Assembly (NCBI GenBank): GCA_903945495.1
Contig: CAJAVU010000006.1
Coordinates: 23,597 to 87,596, forward strand
Origin: an uncultured Flavobacteriales bacterium
GTDB taxonomy: Bacteria > Bacteroidota > Bacteroidia > Flavobacteriales_D > Crocinitomicaceae
DNA: 64,000 nt
Reading direction: 5' to 3'
Under the pieces are notes generated by a model that ran no database searches, had not been told where the DNA came from, and was given only the letters and a program-made list of their open reading frames with translations. Every line of letters starts with the position of its first letter. Position 1 is the first letter of the stretch. Of the stretch, positions 37,656 to 46,530 are shown in pieces. The translations under genes were made by a program, and so were the position numbers.

Positions 37656-38537
37656 ATGAAATTCGGTGCAATCGATATTGGAACCAATGCCGCTCGACTA
37701 CTCGTTGGAGAAGTTGAAAAGGAAGGAGAACATTCGTTTGTAAAGAAAATATCTTATACACGTGTTCCTTTGCGCTTGGGTGAAGAAGTGTTTGATGACG
37801 GAAAAATTTCAAAAAAGAAAACTGAAGATTTTGTAAAAACGATTCAAGCGTTTAAGTTGATTTCTGAGATTTTTGATGTGAAAAAATTGCGTGCTGTTGC
37901 CACTTCAGCCATGCGTGAAGCCGTTAATTCCGAAAAAATAATTGAAAAAATTCTGGAAGAATCAGGTGTTCAAATTGAAGTGATCAGTGGAGATGAAGAA
38001 GCTGAATTAATTTTTGGAACCTTCTTCTTGCTCGATTTTGATAAAACGCATCCTTTCATTGTCATTGATGTTGGTGGAGGTAGCACCGAAGTCAGCGTGT
38101 TTGAAAGTGGTGAACGTGTGGCCTCAAAATCATTTGAAATTGGGACGATTCGTTTGCTAAAGGAAAAAGTAAAGAAAGATATATGGACGGAAATTCATGA
38201 TTGGATTGCTTCTCATGTTGATTTGAAATCACCACATCGCTTATTTGGAACTGGTGGAAACATCAATAAAGTTCACAAAATGCTGGGTGCTGGACAATTG
38301 GAAGCGTTATCAGTGAAGGCCATTTCAACATTGCGTAACGAATTAGCTGAACTAAGTGTTTCGCAACGTGTCGATCAATTTCAATTAAAACCAGACCGTG
38401 CAGACGTAATTGTTCCTGCGATGGACATTTATTTATATATCCTGAAAGAGCTCAAAGCAAAAGATATTCTCGTTCCAAAAATCGGCTTATCTGATGGAAT
38501 GATTTATCAAATGCATTTAAATAGTAAGAAGAAATAG
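37656..38537 (+). CDS. Ppx/GppA family phosphatase
   Basis: 293-residue ASKHA-fold enzyme: GAIDIGTNAARLLVGEV (phosphate loop 1), ATSAMREAVN, catalytic Glu in SGDEEAELIFG, VIDVGGGSTEVSVFE (loop 2) and LFGTGGNINKVHKM. This short form, lacking the helical extensions of E. coli Ppx (513 residues), is usual in Bacteroidota. It hydrolyses inorganic polyphosphate and/or pppGpp; which cannot be decided from sequence. It follows der closely. Confidence 0.9.
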   Translation: MKFGAIDIGTNAARLLVGEVEKEGEHSFVKKISYTRVPLRLGEEVFDDGKISKKKTEDFVKTIQAFKLISEIFDVKKLRAVATSAMREAVNSEKIIEKILEESGVQIEVISGDEEAELIFGTFFLLDFDKTHPFIVIDVGGGSTEVSVFESGERVASKSFEIGTIRLLKEKVKKDIWTEIHDWIASHVDLKSPHRLFGTGGNINKVHKMLGAGQLEALSVKAISTLRNELAELSVSQRVDQFQLKPDRADVIVPAMDIYLYILKELKAKDILVPKIGLSDGMIYQMHLNSKKK

Positions 38538-38540
38538 GAA

Positions 38541-39248
38541 TCAAACCAGTTTGAACGCAATTGGCAAAGTAAAATACATTTTCACATCTTTACCATTCAT
38601 TCTTCCTGGTTTCCAATTTGGCATATTTTTAACCACACGCATCGCTTCCTTGTCACACTCTAGACAGTCTACAACGCCACGTACAACGCGTACATTTGAA
38701 ATCGAGCCATCGGTATTTACAATGAAGCGCAAATAACATTTGCCTTGTATCCCTGCCTCTTTCGCACTCATGGGATACATCATATTTTTTTTGAGATATT
38801 CACGCATGGCATCCATTCCGCCGGGGAACTCTGCAGGTTCGTCAACAATTTCTAAAATATCACTTTCGACACGAATTTCTGGTATTGGAGCTGGTTCCAC
38901 GTCTCCATAATAATCATCACTGCCTTTCTGTGTTTTAGCCGACCAATCAATATCCGTAATGTCCTGAACAGTTGGAGGATATTCATCGTCATACTCAACG
39001 ATTTTTGGAGGTGTAAATTGAATTACACGTTTTTGCTTTGGAACATTGATCGTTTTTGCAGTTGCAGTGGATCGAGCATTGGAAGAAGATGTCTGAGCTG
39101 GTGACTTAGTAGTTGTTTTCCCCTCAGATACTTCTTTTGCGGTTGTTTCAGCTTTGATATCTTTTTGCTCTTTTACACTATCCGCACATGCACTTGACAA
39201 TCCGACAAGCACAACACCCAAAAACAAGCTTACTCTTTTAACAACCAT
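38541..39248 (-). CDS. TonB C-terminal-domain lipoprotein
   Basis: 235 residues with a lipobox signal (MVVKRVSLFLGVVLVGLSSAC). A low-complexity Lys/Thr/Ala linker is followed by an acidic VEPAPIPEIRVE region and the TonB C-terminal domain: AEFPGGMDAMREYLKKNMMYP, GIQGKCYLRFIVNTDGS, MPNWKPGRMNGKDVKMYFTLPIAF. TonB domains couple the proton motive force to receptors, but a lipoprotein cannot span the inner membrane in the usual way, so the role differs. A paralogue lies immediately upstream (18-base gap), same strand. Confidence 0.82.
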   Translation of the reverse strand: MVVKRVSLFLGVVLVGLSSACADSVKEQKDIKAETTAKEVSEGKTTTKSPAQTSSSNARSTATAKTINVPKQKRVIQFTPPKIVEYDDEYPPTVQDITDIDWSAKTQKGSDDYYGDVEPAPIPEIRVESDILEIVDEPAEFPGGMDAMREYLKKNMMYPMSAKEAGIQGKCYLRFIVNTDGSISNVRVVRGVVDCLECDKEAMRVVKNMPNWKPGRMNGKDVKMYFTLPIAFKLV

Positions 39249-39266
39249 TCTTTTACTTTTGAACCA

Positions 39267-40157
39267 CTAATTTAAACGAAAAACAACGGGAATTGTCATA
39301 TAAACCTTACACGCCTTGCCATTGTTCATTCCTGGTTTCCAATCTGGCATTGCTTGAACTACTCTTCTCGCCTCTTTATCACAGCCTGGTCCTCCATTTA
39401 CACCTCGTAGCACTTTAACATCAGAAAGCTTGCCAAGCTCATCCACAACAAAACGAAGATATACCTTTCCTTCGATGCCATTTTCGAATTCCATCTCTGG
39501 ATACTTGATGTTGTCCGCAAGGTACTTTTTCATCGCTTCCATACCTCCTGGAAATTCGGGCATTACTTCTGCATAGCCTAAAATTTCATCCTCAGCTTTT
39601 TGTTTAAGCTCTGGAACTGGTTCAATAATCGGTTCACCTAAAAAATAAGGCTCTGGATAGGGTTCTGGCATCGGTCCAGGATTATAATACGGTGGTACCA
39701 CTTCTGGAATTATCATTTTTTTAACTGGTTTTGTTGATGCTTCGTCATCTGTTGATTTTTTGTTGGTTGGTTCAATTGCAACTTCACCCATCGTTCGTTC
39801 GCCAGTTAATTCAACTTTTGGCTTATCCTTCACCGAATTCTTTTGCGGAGCCTCGCTACACGCAGCCAAACTCAAGCATAACAAAGAAAGTACTAAAAAC
39901 GAACTGTTCCCTCCTTTTTTACTCAGTGTATCAACAATTAATGGTACATCTTCATGTTGGAAATCAAATTGCTTGTAATTCATTCTACCACAGATTTTTT
40001 TATCAGAATTTTCCATTATATAGGTAATTATTTCGACGCGATTCATTTGTGTAAAATCCATCACAGATTTCTCACAAGCGGCACAATGACGTGATTTCAA
40101 ACCGATGCGCATGTTGTTCCAATCTTCTGAACACGGTTCATTTATTTTTACTTGCAT
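39267..40157 (-). CDS. TonB-domain protein with an N-terminal Cys-rich domain
   Basis: 296 residues. The N-terminus (residues ~1-65) has a conserved Cys-rich pattern EPCSEDWNNM ... HCAACEKSVMDFTQM ... KICGRMNY. A hydrophobic segment follows at ~86-100 that ends in a lipobox-like LAAC (Cys100), then a Pro-rich linker (PGPMPEPYPEPYFLGEP) and a TonB domain EFPGGMEAMKKYLADNIKYP ... MPDWKPGMNNGKACKVYMTIPVVF. The signal-like segment starts almost 90 residues into the chain, so the N-domain may stay in the cytoplasm. It has its own near-perfect promoter, and the -7 box ends 6 nt from the ATG. Confidence 0.8.
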   Translation of the reverse strand: MQVKINEPCSEDWNNMRIGLKSRHCAACEKSVMDFTQMNRVEIITYIMENSDKKICGRMNYKQFDFQHEDVPLIVDTLSKKGGNSSFLVLSLLCLSLAACSEAPQKNSVKDKPKVELTGERTMGEVAIEPTNKKSTDDEASTKPVKKMIIPEVVPPYYNPGPMPEPYPEPYFLGEPIIEPVPELKQKAEDEILGYAEVMPEFPGGMEAMKKYLADNIKYPEMEFENGIEGKVYLRFVVDELGKLSDVKVLRGVNGGPGCDKEARRVVQAMPDWKPGMNNGKACKVYMTIPVVFRLN

Positions 40158-40162
40158 ACTTT

Positions 40163-40192
40163 CAAATTTACGTAAGCTGTTACATGTATCAA
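40163..40192 (-). promoter_or_regulatory. Bacteroidota-type promoter of the Cys-rich TonB-domain gene
   Basis: On the minus strand: TTG, 19 nt, TAAATTTG, a full consensus match. The predicted transcription start is about 1 nt before the ATG at 40157, implying a leaderless or nearly leaderless mRNA. Confidence 0.65.
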
Positions 40193-40293
40193 GTAGATTG
40201 GTTCACTGGGAATAGATCGAAATTAAAAAAGAAAGTAGAATCAACTTAGGATTTCCTGTCAATCTTATACCAAACTATACAAGTCTATCTGAA

Positions 40294-40321
40294 ATTGATG
40301 ATTGATGATTGATGATTGAAG
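40294..40321. repeat. Four tandem ATTGATG heptamers
   Basis: Units ATTGATG, ATTGATG, ATTGATG, ATTGAAG at exact 7-nt pitch, abutting the stop codon of the 1147-residue outer-membrane gene. In the other orientation the unit is AATCATC, matching the AATCAYN units at 46.8 kb and 51.5 kb. Confidence 0.8.
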
Positions 40322-43300
40322 TTAAAAAAATGCTCTTACTTCCATTCCACCGCTATGAATCATTTTCGAGGTTTCAGATTTTCGGCCGTTGTATTGAATT
40401 GAAATCTGCAAATTCTTCGAAACGCTTCGTTGATAGCCTAAGGTCCACGTATAATTTATGCCTGGTTTTAAGGCTTCCAACATTTCAAACCCCAAGGCAG
40501 AGTTTTGGTTTCCGTCATATTTGATATTGACCATTTTCAAACCGCCTTGTAAACTTCCTTTTTCTGCTTGATTAAATTTAAATGTTGAACCAATTTCATA
40601 AAGAGTCGCATTCTCACCGCCATAATCCACTGAATTCTGTTTTTCAGAGTAGCGTCCATCCAATGTAATTCTAAAAGTTGTTGAGGGCTGATAAATGAAA
40701 CTAGGTTGAACAAAATAATAACTCAATGAATAATTTCTTCCTGACGTATAATCAGCTTCTGCATCTTTAGTTCCAACCTGACCTTTTGTTTCTATTGAAA
40801 ATACACGTTTGATATTCCAACGGAAAGAAAGTTCATGAAAGCGATTCGATTTTGAATCGAATCCAGTTGCCAACAAGGTTTTTGCGCTTAAATCTTGAAA
40901 GGAATATTCTGCACCAAAGATGCTCGATGTTCGGTTAAAAAAGACTGTATTTCTCAAGTTTGAATTTGTCGAAATAAGATTGGTGTCGCGAATGCCCGTT
41001 GAAAATGGATTGAAAGAATTGGCACCGTTGAACAAATTTGTTTTACGATTAATGCGCACACGTGCTTGATCCGAAAAGCGTGACAAAAACTTTTTGATTC
41101 CCTTCTTTGATGCCCAAATGCGTTCTGGTCGCCAGTAAATCGATTGATTGAATTCATTTGAATACGTTTTAATGTATTCGTTACTCGGCGTGAACACACG
41201 AATATAGCTCGCTTGATCAACAAACTGGGCTATTTCAAATTCATTCAAATCCTTTATGCCGTCCGCATTGTAATCAATCCAGGTATAAACTCCTTGTCCG
41301 TCATTCACTTTGATGTATTGAAATTCACGTTTCAATTCTAATCCCGAACCAACTTCATAGAAATTGTTCCATGTGAAGGCATTCTTAAACAAGCGTAATT
41401 CGTAGTCGATTCGTCCCAGTAAAGAGTTTTCAGGTGTTTGATTGAGCAAGCTAGAATTCAATACTTTCAATTCACGATAACTTGTCACTACATTCAAGGA
41501 TTGGTTGCGCATTTCAGTTAATTTGATTTCTCCTCCCGCGGTTCGCGCTTTGGCAACGGGTGTTAAATTCAAACTATCCGAACGTTGATCGTAGCGTTCG
41601 CGGTAAAAAATCTTGTAATTGTTCTTAATTGAATCACCGTTGGCAAGATAAAACTGATAATCGTAAAACTGATAACTATTGGTTTCCAATGCCATTGTTC
41701 CTCCCGTAAAACGGTTCAATTCGTGATCATCAATAAAGCCAACTTTCAGCCATTTCAAATCTTTCGATAATTCAGCTCGGTGACGAACAAATTCATTTTT
41801 TTGTACTGTTTCACTTGATAAATAACTTCCATCCCAACGGGCATAAAAACCTTTCTGTTTCCACGTTCCATTACTTGCAGAACGAATTCCTTGATAATCA
41901 TCGCCAATCATGAAGTGTTGACCTTCCAAGACTAAATTTCCAAATTCGCGATTTTTGAAATTTGCTCCTAAAGAACTTGCCACTTGATTTCCTAAAAAGC
42001 CTTTGTTGCGTGTATTCCAATCTCGATCAAACTCAACTGCACGGTACTGTTCAATCGGAACAAAATTCTTGTCCAGTGCTTCTAACTGAACTTTGGTTTC
42101 TAACTCCCATCGTGGAATTGAATCTTTTGAAAGAGGAATTGTTCCCACCAATTTCGTTCGATTAGAATAGCCATGATCATCCAATGAATTGTAGGGTGAA
42201 AACGTGTTAACATCATTTGTGGTATAGGCAAATTCTGTTTCTAATACGAGATTCTTTCGGATACGATAGGCAATTCCAGATGAGAATAATTGTTTTTGTT
42301 TTGGAGTGATTAAGATGCGTGATGGAATATAATCTCCTTGAGAAACTCCTGCAATTGGCGCTACCCACTTATACACTTTTCCTAAAGCATTGAAATTGCT
42401 AAAGACGTAATCTCCTTTTCCTGCACCAACGAATGTGAAAGTTGCTTTGTACACAGCTGAATCGGGATGAACTGAATACACTAAAACAGAATCATATCCC
42501 AATGAATCAACCATTTTGTATAAAACTTGATTATCGAAATAGCCAATCGAATCGATACTATTGATTTGTGCCAAGTTTAAGGTGTCTCCAATTGCCGCCA
42601 ATTGTTGTTTTTGAGTAAAACTTAAATCTTGCTGAATCGTTTGATTCTTCGCGTCTTGTTCAGAATAGGCGTTGAACCAAAAATCCATTTTTCTTGAGGA
42701 ATACGTGGTTGACATTTGGATCAAGGAACGCGCATAATTCTGGTCGGAATATTGAAATTCAACCACTATACGTGAATCTTTGGTAATCAAATTGCGTGAG
42801 GTAAAAACAACTTCCGCTGAATTGTAATTGATTACGTAATCATACTCTTGTCCTCGTTCTAGCAATTTCCCATCAATGTAAACACGCTCTGTTCCAGAAA
42901 GAACAATTATAAATGGTTCGTTTTCATTTCCTTTTAAACGATACGGCCCTTGATTTCCTTCAACTCCTGTAATTATTTGTCGCGCAAATTTCCCTTTTGA
43001 CAAAGCGCCACTCACTTGCGTTTTCCAGACACGTGCTGTATCAGTTGTCCATTGATAATCCATGGTTAATCCTTGCGCACGTTTTTTATAGGTCAAGAAA
43101 TAGCCCTTAGGTTTGGTAAGCCAAAAATCGCCCGCAATTATTTTCAATCTGTCATTGTAAATTTGAATAAACACTTGATCAAATTCCTGCAATTTGTTTG
43201 TGTTTCCATCCGGTTGAATCGGTAAATTATCATCAGAAATGGATGCTAACAATTTCAAGTTTGGAGCAATATCACCAGCTAATTCAAGATTCAACGAAGA

Positions 43301-43765
43301 GTTTACTCCCAAATCTTGATTGTTTCCAAACGTAATTCCTCGTGAGATACTTCCCGATTTCGAAATACTTGTTCCACCAAAAACATCATTGACATTGTAC
43401 TCATTCGTTTGCAAAAATTTCTCGCGATCACCCTTCTCTTTTGAATAGATTGTATTTGTATCACGCGAACCATAAACTTTATTTAAGTTCATTGGTAAAA
43501 CACGGTAAGAAACATGAATTGTATCGAAATGTTGGTGTAAAATGAGTTCGCCTTTCGCATGATTCAAGGTATAACTTTCGAAACTAACAAGCTCATTGTT
43601 ATTGAATAACTGAAACGAATTCGGATAAATACTCAAGGTATCCAATTGCAAGGTGTCCGCTGAAATGACAATCGTTTTTACGCGCAAGGTTGACGTTTGT
43701 GCTTGGCTAAAATTCACCAAGAACAAACAACAAAAAAGAAGAGATATGCGCTTTCCAACCGACAT
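40322..43765 (-). CDS. Large exported outer-membrane-type beta-rich protein, function unknown
   Basis: 1147 residues; signal peptide ending FLVNFSQAQ. The N-terminal ~110 residues look like a small beta domain (LYPNSF-like strands). SGSISRGITFGNNQDLGVNSSLNLELAGDI ... IQPDGNTNKLQEFDQVFIQI follows, a pattern I associate with large Bacteroidota outer-membrane proteins related in part to SprA-like translocon barrels. The remainder alternates short strands typical of a large barrel and ends with an aromatic-rich RSVSKNLQISIQYNGRKSE ... MEVRAFF. No T9SS sorting domain. A TACATTCG -7-like box ends 6 nt from the ATG. The role is not assigned. Confidence 0.75.
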   Translation of the reverse strand: MSVGKRISLLFCCLFLVNFSQAQTSTLRVKTIVISADTLQLDTLSIYPNSFQLFNNNELVSFESYTLNHAKGELILHQHFDTIHVSYRVLPMNLNKVYGSRDTNTIYSKEKGDREKFLQTNEYNVNDVFGGTSISKSGSISRGITFGNNQDLGVNSSLNLELAGDIAPNLKLLASISDDNLPIQPDGNTNKLQEFDQVFIQIYNDRLKIIAGDFWLTKPKGYFLTYKKRAQGLTMDYQWTTDTARVWKTQVSGALSKGKFARQIITGVEGNQGPYRLKGNENEPFIIVLSGTERVYIDGKLLERGQEYDYVINYNSAEVVFTSRNLITKDSRIVVEFQYSDQNYARSLIQMSTTYSSRKMDFWFNAYSEQDAKNQTIQQDLSFTQKQQLAAIGDTLNLAQINSIDSIGYFDNQVLYKMVDSLGYDSVLVYSVHPDSAVYKATFTFVGAGKGDYVFSNFNALGKVYKWVAPIAGVSQGDYIPSRILITPKQKQLFSSGIAYRIRKNLVLETEFAYTTNDVNTFSPYNSLDDHGYSNRTKLVGTIPLSKDSIPRWELETKVQLEALDKNFVPIEQYRAVEFDRDWNTRNKGFLGNQVASSLGANFKNREFGNLVLEGQHFMIGDDYQGIRSASNGTWKQKGFYARWDGSYLSSETVQKNEFVRHRAELSKDLKWLKVGFIDDHELNRFTGGTMALETNSYQFYDYQFYLANGDSIKNNYKIFYRERYDQRSDSLNLTPVAKARTAGGEIKLTEMRNQSLNVVTSYRELKVLNSSLLNQTPENSLLGRIDYELRLFKNAFTWNNFYEVGSGLELKREFQYIKVNDGQGVYTWIDYNADGIKDLNEFEIAQFVDQASYIRVFTPSNEYIKTYSNEFNQSIYWRPERIWASKKGIKKFLSRFSDQARVRINRKTNLFNGANSFNPFSTGIRDTNLISTNSNLRNTVFFNRTSSIFGAEYSFQDLSAKTLLATGFDSKSNRFHELSFRWNIKRVFSIETKGQVGTKDAEADYTSGRNYSLSYYFVQPSFIYQPSTTFRITLDGRYSEKQNSVDYGGENATLYEIGSTFKFNQAEKGSLQGGLKMVNIKYDGNQNSALGFEMLEALKPGINYTWTLGYQRSVSKNLQISIQYNGRKSETSKMIHSGGMEVRAFF

Positions 43766-43865
43766 TCGTACGAATGTACAACGTTGAATTTAGAAAAATC
43801 GTGTTTAAGGAATAAAAATACACTAGAACAATTCCTCATATCAAAAGATTCTAATCATAAAGCAC

Positions 43866-43898
43866 AAAAAAAATCCCGGGGTCTGATGCCGGGATTTT
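43866..43898 (-). terminator. Terminator after the small ORF downstream of the subtilase
   Basis: Stem AAAATCCCGG / CCGGGATTTT with a 9-nt loop; on the minus strand it is followed by a run of T. It lies 72 bases after the small ORF ending at 43970. Confidence 0.8.
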
Positions 43899-43969
43899 CG
43901 TAACCATGAAACTACCTCTGAAAGTAAACTGTGTAAATGAAACGATTACATAGTTTAAAGTTGTTGTTC

Positions 43970-44143
43970 TTATTGATTGCAATCTAAATCAATGGAAGAA
44001 CTGATATCTTGTTTTTCTATTTTTAATTCTGTTTTAATCTCTTTAGTAATGTTTGAGATTTCTTTTGTTAGGTACGTGTGGTCTGAAAACGACACGAACA
44101 ATACCAGTACAAAAATCGATTTTCTTAGTGTTGAATAATTCAT
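43970..44143 (-). CDS. Small exported peptide (57 residues) downstream of the subtilase
   Basis: ATG at 44143, TAA at 43970-43972. The start is MNYSTLRKSIFVLVLFVSFSDH, a short signal-like segment, followed by TKEISNITKEIKTELKIEKQD and a C-terminal SSSIDLDCNQ. It begins 8 bases after the subtilase stop on the same strand and ends before a strong terminator, so it looks like the second gene of a two-gene unit. No family recognised. The single Cys and short charged helix suggest a peptide or inhibitor-like role, but this is a guess. Confidence 0.5.
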   Translation of the reverse strand: MNYSTLRKSIFVLVLFVSFSDHTYLTKEISNITKEIKTELKIEKQDISSSIDLDCNQ

Positions 44144-44151
44144 GACGTTGC

Positions 44152-46404
44152 TTATAAGAATGTTACTTTTTTCACTGTGTTCATGCCTGTTGTTGTTGTC
44201 AAGCGAACCATGTATTCTCCAGCTTCCAAACCTTCTAATCTGAAGTTGTTTACTGTGCTAGTGATCTCGTGTGCTTGAACTTCTTGTCCTGCCATGTTGT
44301 ACACTGTGATCGCTTCCACTTCAACTCCATTCCAGTTGATGAATGCTGCTTCAGTTGCAGGGTTTGGATATACATTCATATCAACTGTTGTGTTTTCTGT
44401 CACACCCATTACTTGTTGTGTGCTTGGATTGCCTTGCATTTCAACTGGATTGATTGGGTTGTTTACTACTGAACCAGCTGCTGTTGTTACGATTGTATTC
44501 AAATCCATTGAGATGTTGAATGATGTGTTACATCCGTGTGCATCGGTAACTGCTACTTCGTAGAATCCGTTTGTTACGTTGCTTAAGTCTTCCATTGTTG
44601 CACCTGTGTTCCAAGCGTAGTTGTATGGTGCTGTTCCTCCTGCTACTGTTAAATCAACTGCTCCGTAAGAGTTTGTAATGTTCGCTGTTCCTACTCCTGT
44701 TGCTGTTAACACTTCTGGTTGTGCAACATCGAAGTTTGCGTATGTGAAACATCCGTAAGTGTCAACGATGCGTACATTGTAAGATCCTGCAACCAAGTTG
44801 TAAATATCCTCTGTTGTCTCAGCGTTGTTCCAGATGTATTGGAAAGCGCCTTGTCCTCCTGTGATTTCCAATTCGATGCTTCCTGAGTTTTCTCCGTTAC
44901 AGTTTACATTGTTGATTTGTGCATCGTATGTTACTGCTGTTACTGTGTCTGCAATCACTTGGTATGTTCCAATGCATCCTGTTGCGTCTGTTACTGTTGC
45001 TGTGTAAGTGAATCCGTCTTGTAAGTTGTCAATTGTTAATGTTGTGTCGTTTGTGTTCCAAACAACTTGGTAAGGAGCAACACCGTTTTGAACTGTTAAT
45101 GCTACTGATTGTGAAGATGTCTCACAGTTTACAGATGTCGTTCCACCTACTTGCATTGTTGAAAATGTTGAAGCCATGTAAACAGCAGCGTATGCATCTA
45201 AACGTCCAGCTCCTAAGCCACCTGCGTATGTTGGGTTGATAGAATCTAAGTTGAAAGCTGTTTGTTTTAAGATGTATTCTACTTGGTCAACTGTTAAACA
45301 AGGGTTAGCTGCTAACATCAATCCTACAGTTCCTGAAACATAAGGTGCTGCGAATGATGTTCCGTTTCCTGTTAAGTAGTAACCTGATGCTACTGTTAAT
45401 GCTACATCGTATCCTGGTGCTGCAATATCAACTGTTGCATTGTGTTGGTGCGTTGTTGCTGGGTTACCAATTGTGCGTTCGTGGTTGTTTAATGGGCCTA
45501 CACTTGTTACAGAGATTACGTGATCGTGTGCTGCTGGGTAAACCAAGTTTGATGGTCCACCACATGTGTTTCCATTTCCTGCTGAAGCAATTAATACAAC
45601 GCCGTTGTTATATACCTCATCCATGATTTGTTGTGTGTATGAATTTGCAAAACAACCTGATGACCAGCTTAAGTTAATTACACGTGCTCCTCCGTATGTT
45701 GCTGACAATACTTCGTTGTAGTTCATTGCGCGTAATTGCAATGTGCTGTTGTAGCCAATTGAGCTTTTTCCTAAGTTATTGTTTGTTCTACCTGCAGCAG
45801 TAACCGCAACAGCAGTTCCGTGTGTAGTTGTTGGGTTCATGTTGTTTGGTGTTACGTAGTTGTATTTGCCTACTAACTCTTCGTGGTTCAATGCGAAGTT
45901 TTGATCACACACTGCAATAACAACTGAAGAATCTCCTGTTGTAACGTTCCAAGCGTTTTGCGCATTGATCAAGTTTAATGCGTAATCGTTTGCGAACGTT
46001 GTGTAATAATCATTTGGTGTATTTAATGTCTCATATACAGGCGCTAACTCTGGGTTAGTGAATACTGTAGATAAACGTGCTACTTCTTGTAATAAAACAT
46101 TCTCGTCACAGTTACAAGCAATTTCGTACACATTTTTCAGACCTTCTGTACGAGCTGCAGGTAATGCTTGAGCGATTGATGTAATGTTCAAATCAGCAAT
46201 CATGTTGTTGATTGTTGGGTTGGTAGAAACAACTTGACCGTTTACTGTTGAAATTCCAGTTGCGTTAAAGTTGTTGATACGTGTCCAAACTTTTCCTTCT
46301 TGTGCTTGAGCAGCAAGAGCTGTTAAAGTAACAACTGCGAAAAGAACTGCGTTTTTAACTGTGTTTAAAAAATTTGCTTTCATGGCGTATTTGTTTTGTT
46401 TCAT
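44152..46404 (-). CDS. S8 (subtilisin-like) serine protease with SprB-type repeats and T9SS domain
   Basis: 750 residues (or 743 from the ATG at 46383); signal peptide ends ALAAQAQ. The catalytic triad is visible: Asp in VVIAVCDQNF, His in THGTAVAVTAAG and Ser in GNGTSFAAPYVSGTVGLMLAA, with oxyanion Asn in IASAGNGNTCGG. Three SprB-like repeats follow the protease domain (APYQVVWNTNDTT, GAFQYIWNNAETTED, APYNYAWNTGATMED). The end (VYPNPATEAAFINWNG ... GEYMVRLTTTTGMNTVKKVTF) is a type A sorting domain. It is therefore an exported, probably surface-attached protease. Confidence 0.93.
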   Translation of the reverse strand: MKQNKYAMKANFLNTVKNAVLFAVVTLTALAAQAQEGKVWTRINNFNATGISTVNGQVVSTNPTINNMIADLNITSIAQALPAARTEGLKNVYEIACNCDENVLLQEVARLSTVFTNPELAPVYETLNTPNDYYTTFANDYALNLINAQNAWNVTTGDSSVVIAVCDQNFALNHEELVGKYNYVTPNNMNPTTTHGTAVAVTAAGRTNNNLGKSSIGYNSTLQLRAMNYNEVLSATYGGARVINLSWSSGCFANSYTQQIMDEVYNNGVVLIASAGNGNTCGGPSNLVYPAAHDHVISVTSVGPLNNHERTIGNPATTHQHNATVDIAAPGYDVALTVASGYYLTGNGTSFAAPYVSGTVGLMLAANPCLTVDQVEYILKQTAFNLDSINPTYAGGLGAGRLDAYAAVYMASTFSTMQVGGTTSVNCETSSQSVALTVQNGVAPYQVVWNTNDTTLTIDNLQDGFTYTATVTDATGCIGTYQVIADTVTAVTYDAQINNVNCNGENSGSIELEITGGQGAFQYIWNNAETTEDIYNLVAGSYNVRIVDTYGCFTYANFDVAQPEVLTATGVGTANITNSYGAVDLTVAGGTAPYNYAWNTGATMEDLSNVTNGFYEVAVTDAHGCNTSFNISMDLNTIVTTAAGSVVNNPINPVEMQGNPSTQQVMGVTENTTVDMNVYPNPATEAAFINWNGVEVEAITVYNMAGQEVQAHEITSTVNNFRLEGLEAGEYMVRLTTTTGMNTVKKVTFL

Positions 46405-46475
46405 GAGTCAAAGGAACATCACAAAAACCGCCTATCCATGGGAATTTCCGTTTCCAAAATCAATATACATGATGC

Positions 46476-46496
46476 GCACTAGGTAGTGCTACGTAG
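46476..46496. promoter_or_regulatory. Palindromic tandem CTACNTAG motif upstream of the subtilase
   Basis: Perfect 14-nt inverted repeat GCACTAGGTAGTGC overlaps the 8-nt palindrome CTACGTAG. Read on the minus strand there are two CTACNTAG units 10 nt apart, one helical turn, ~70 nt upstream of the subtilase ATG. This is the architecture of an operator for a dimeric regulator; the regulator is unknown. Confidence 0.5.
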
Positions 46497-46530
46497 AAGG
46501 TATTATGGGGCTAAGTACTTGTACGTATTT

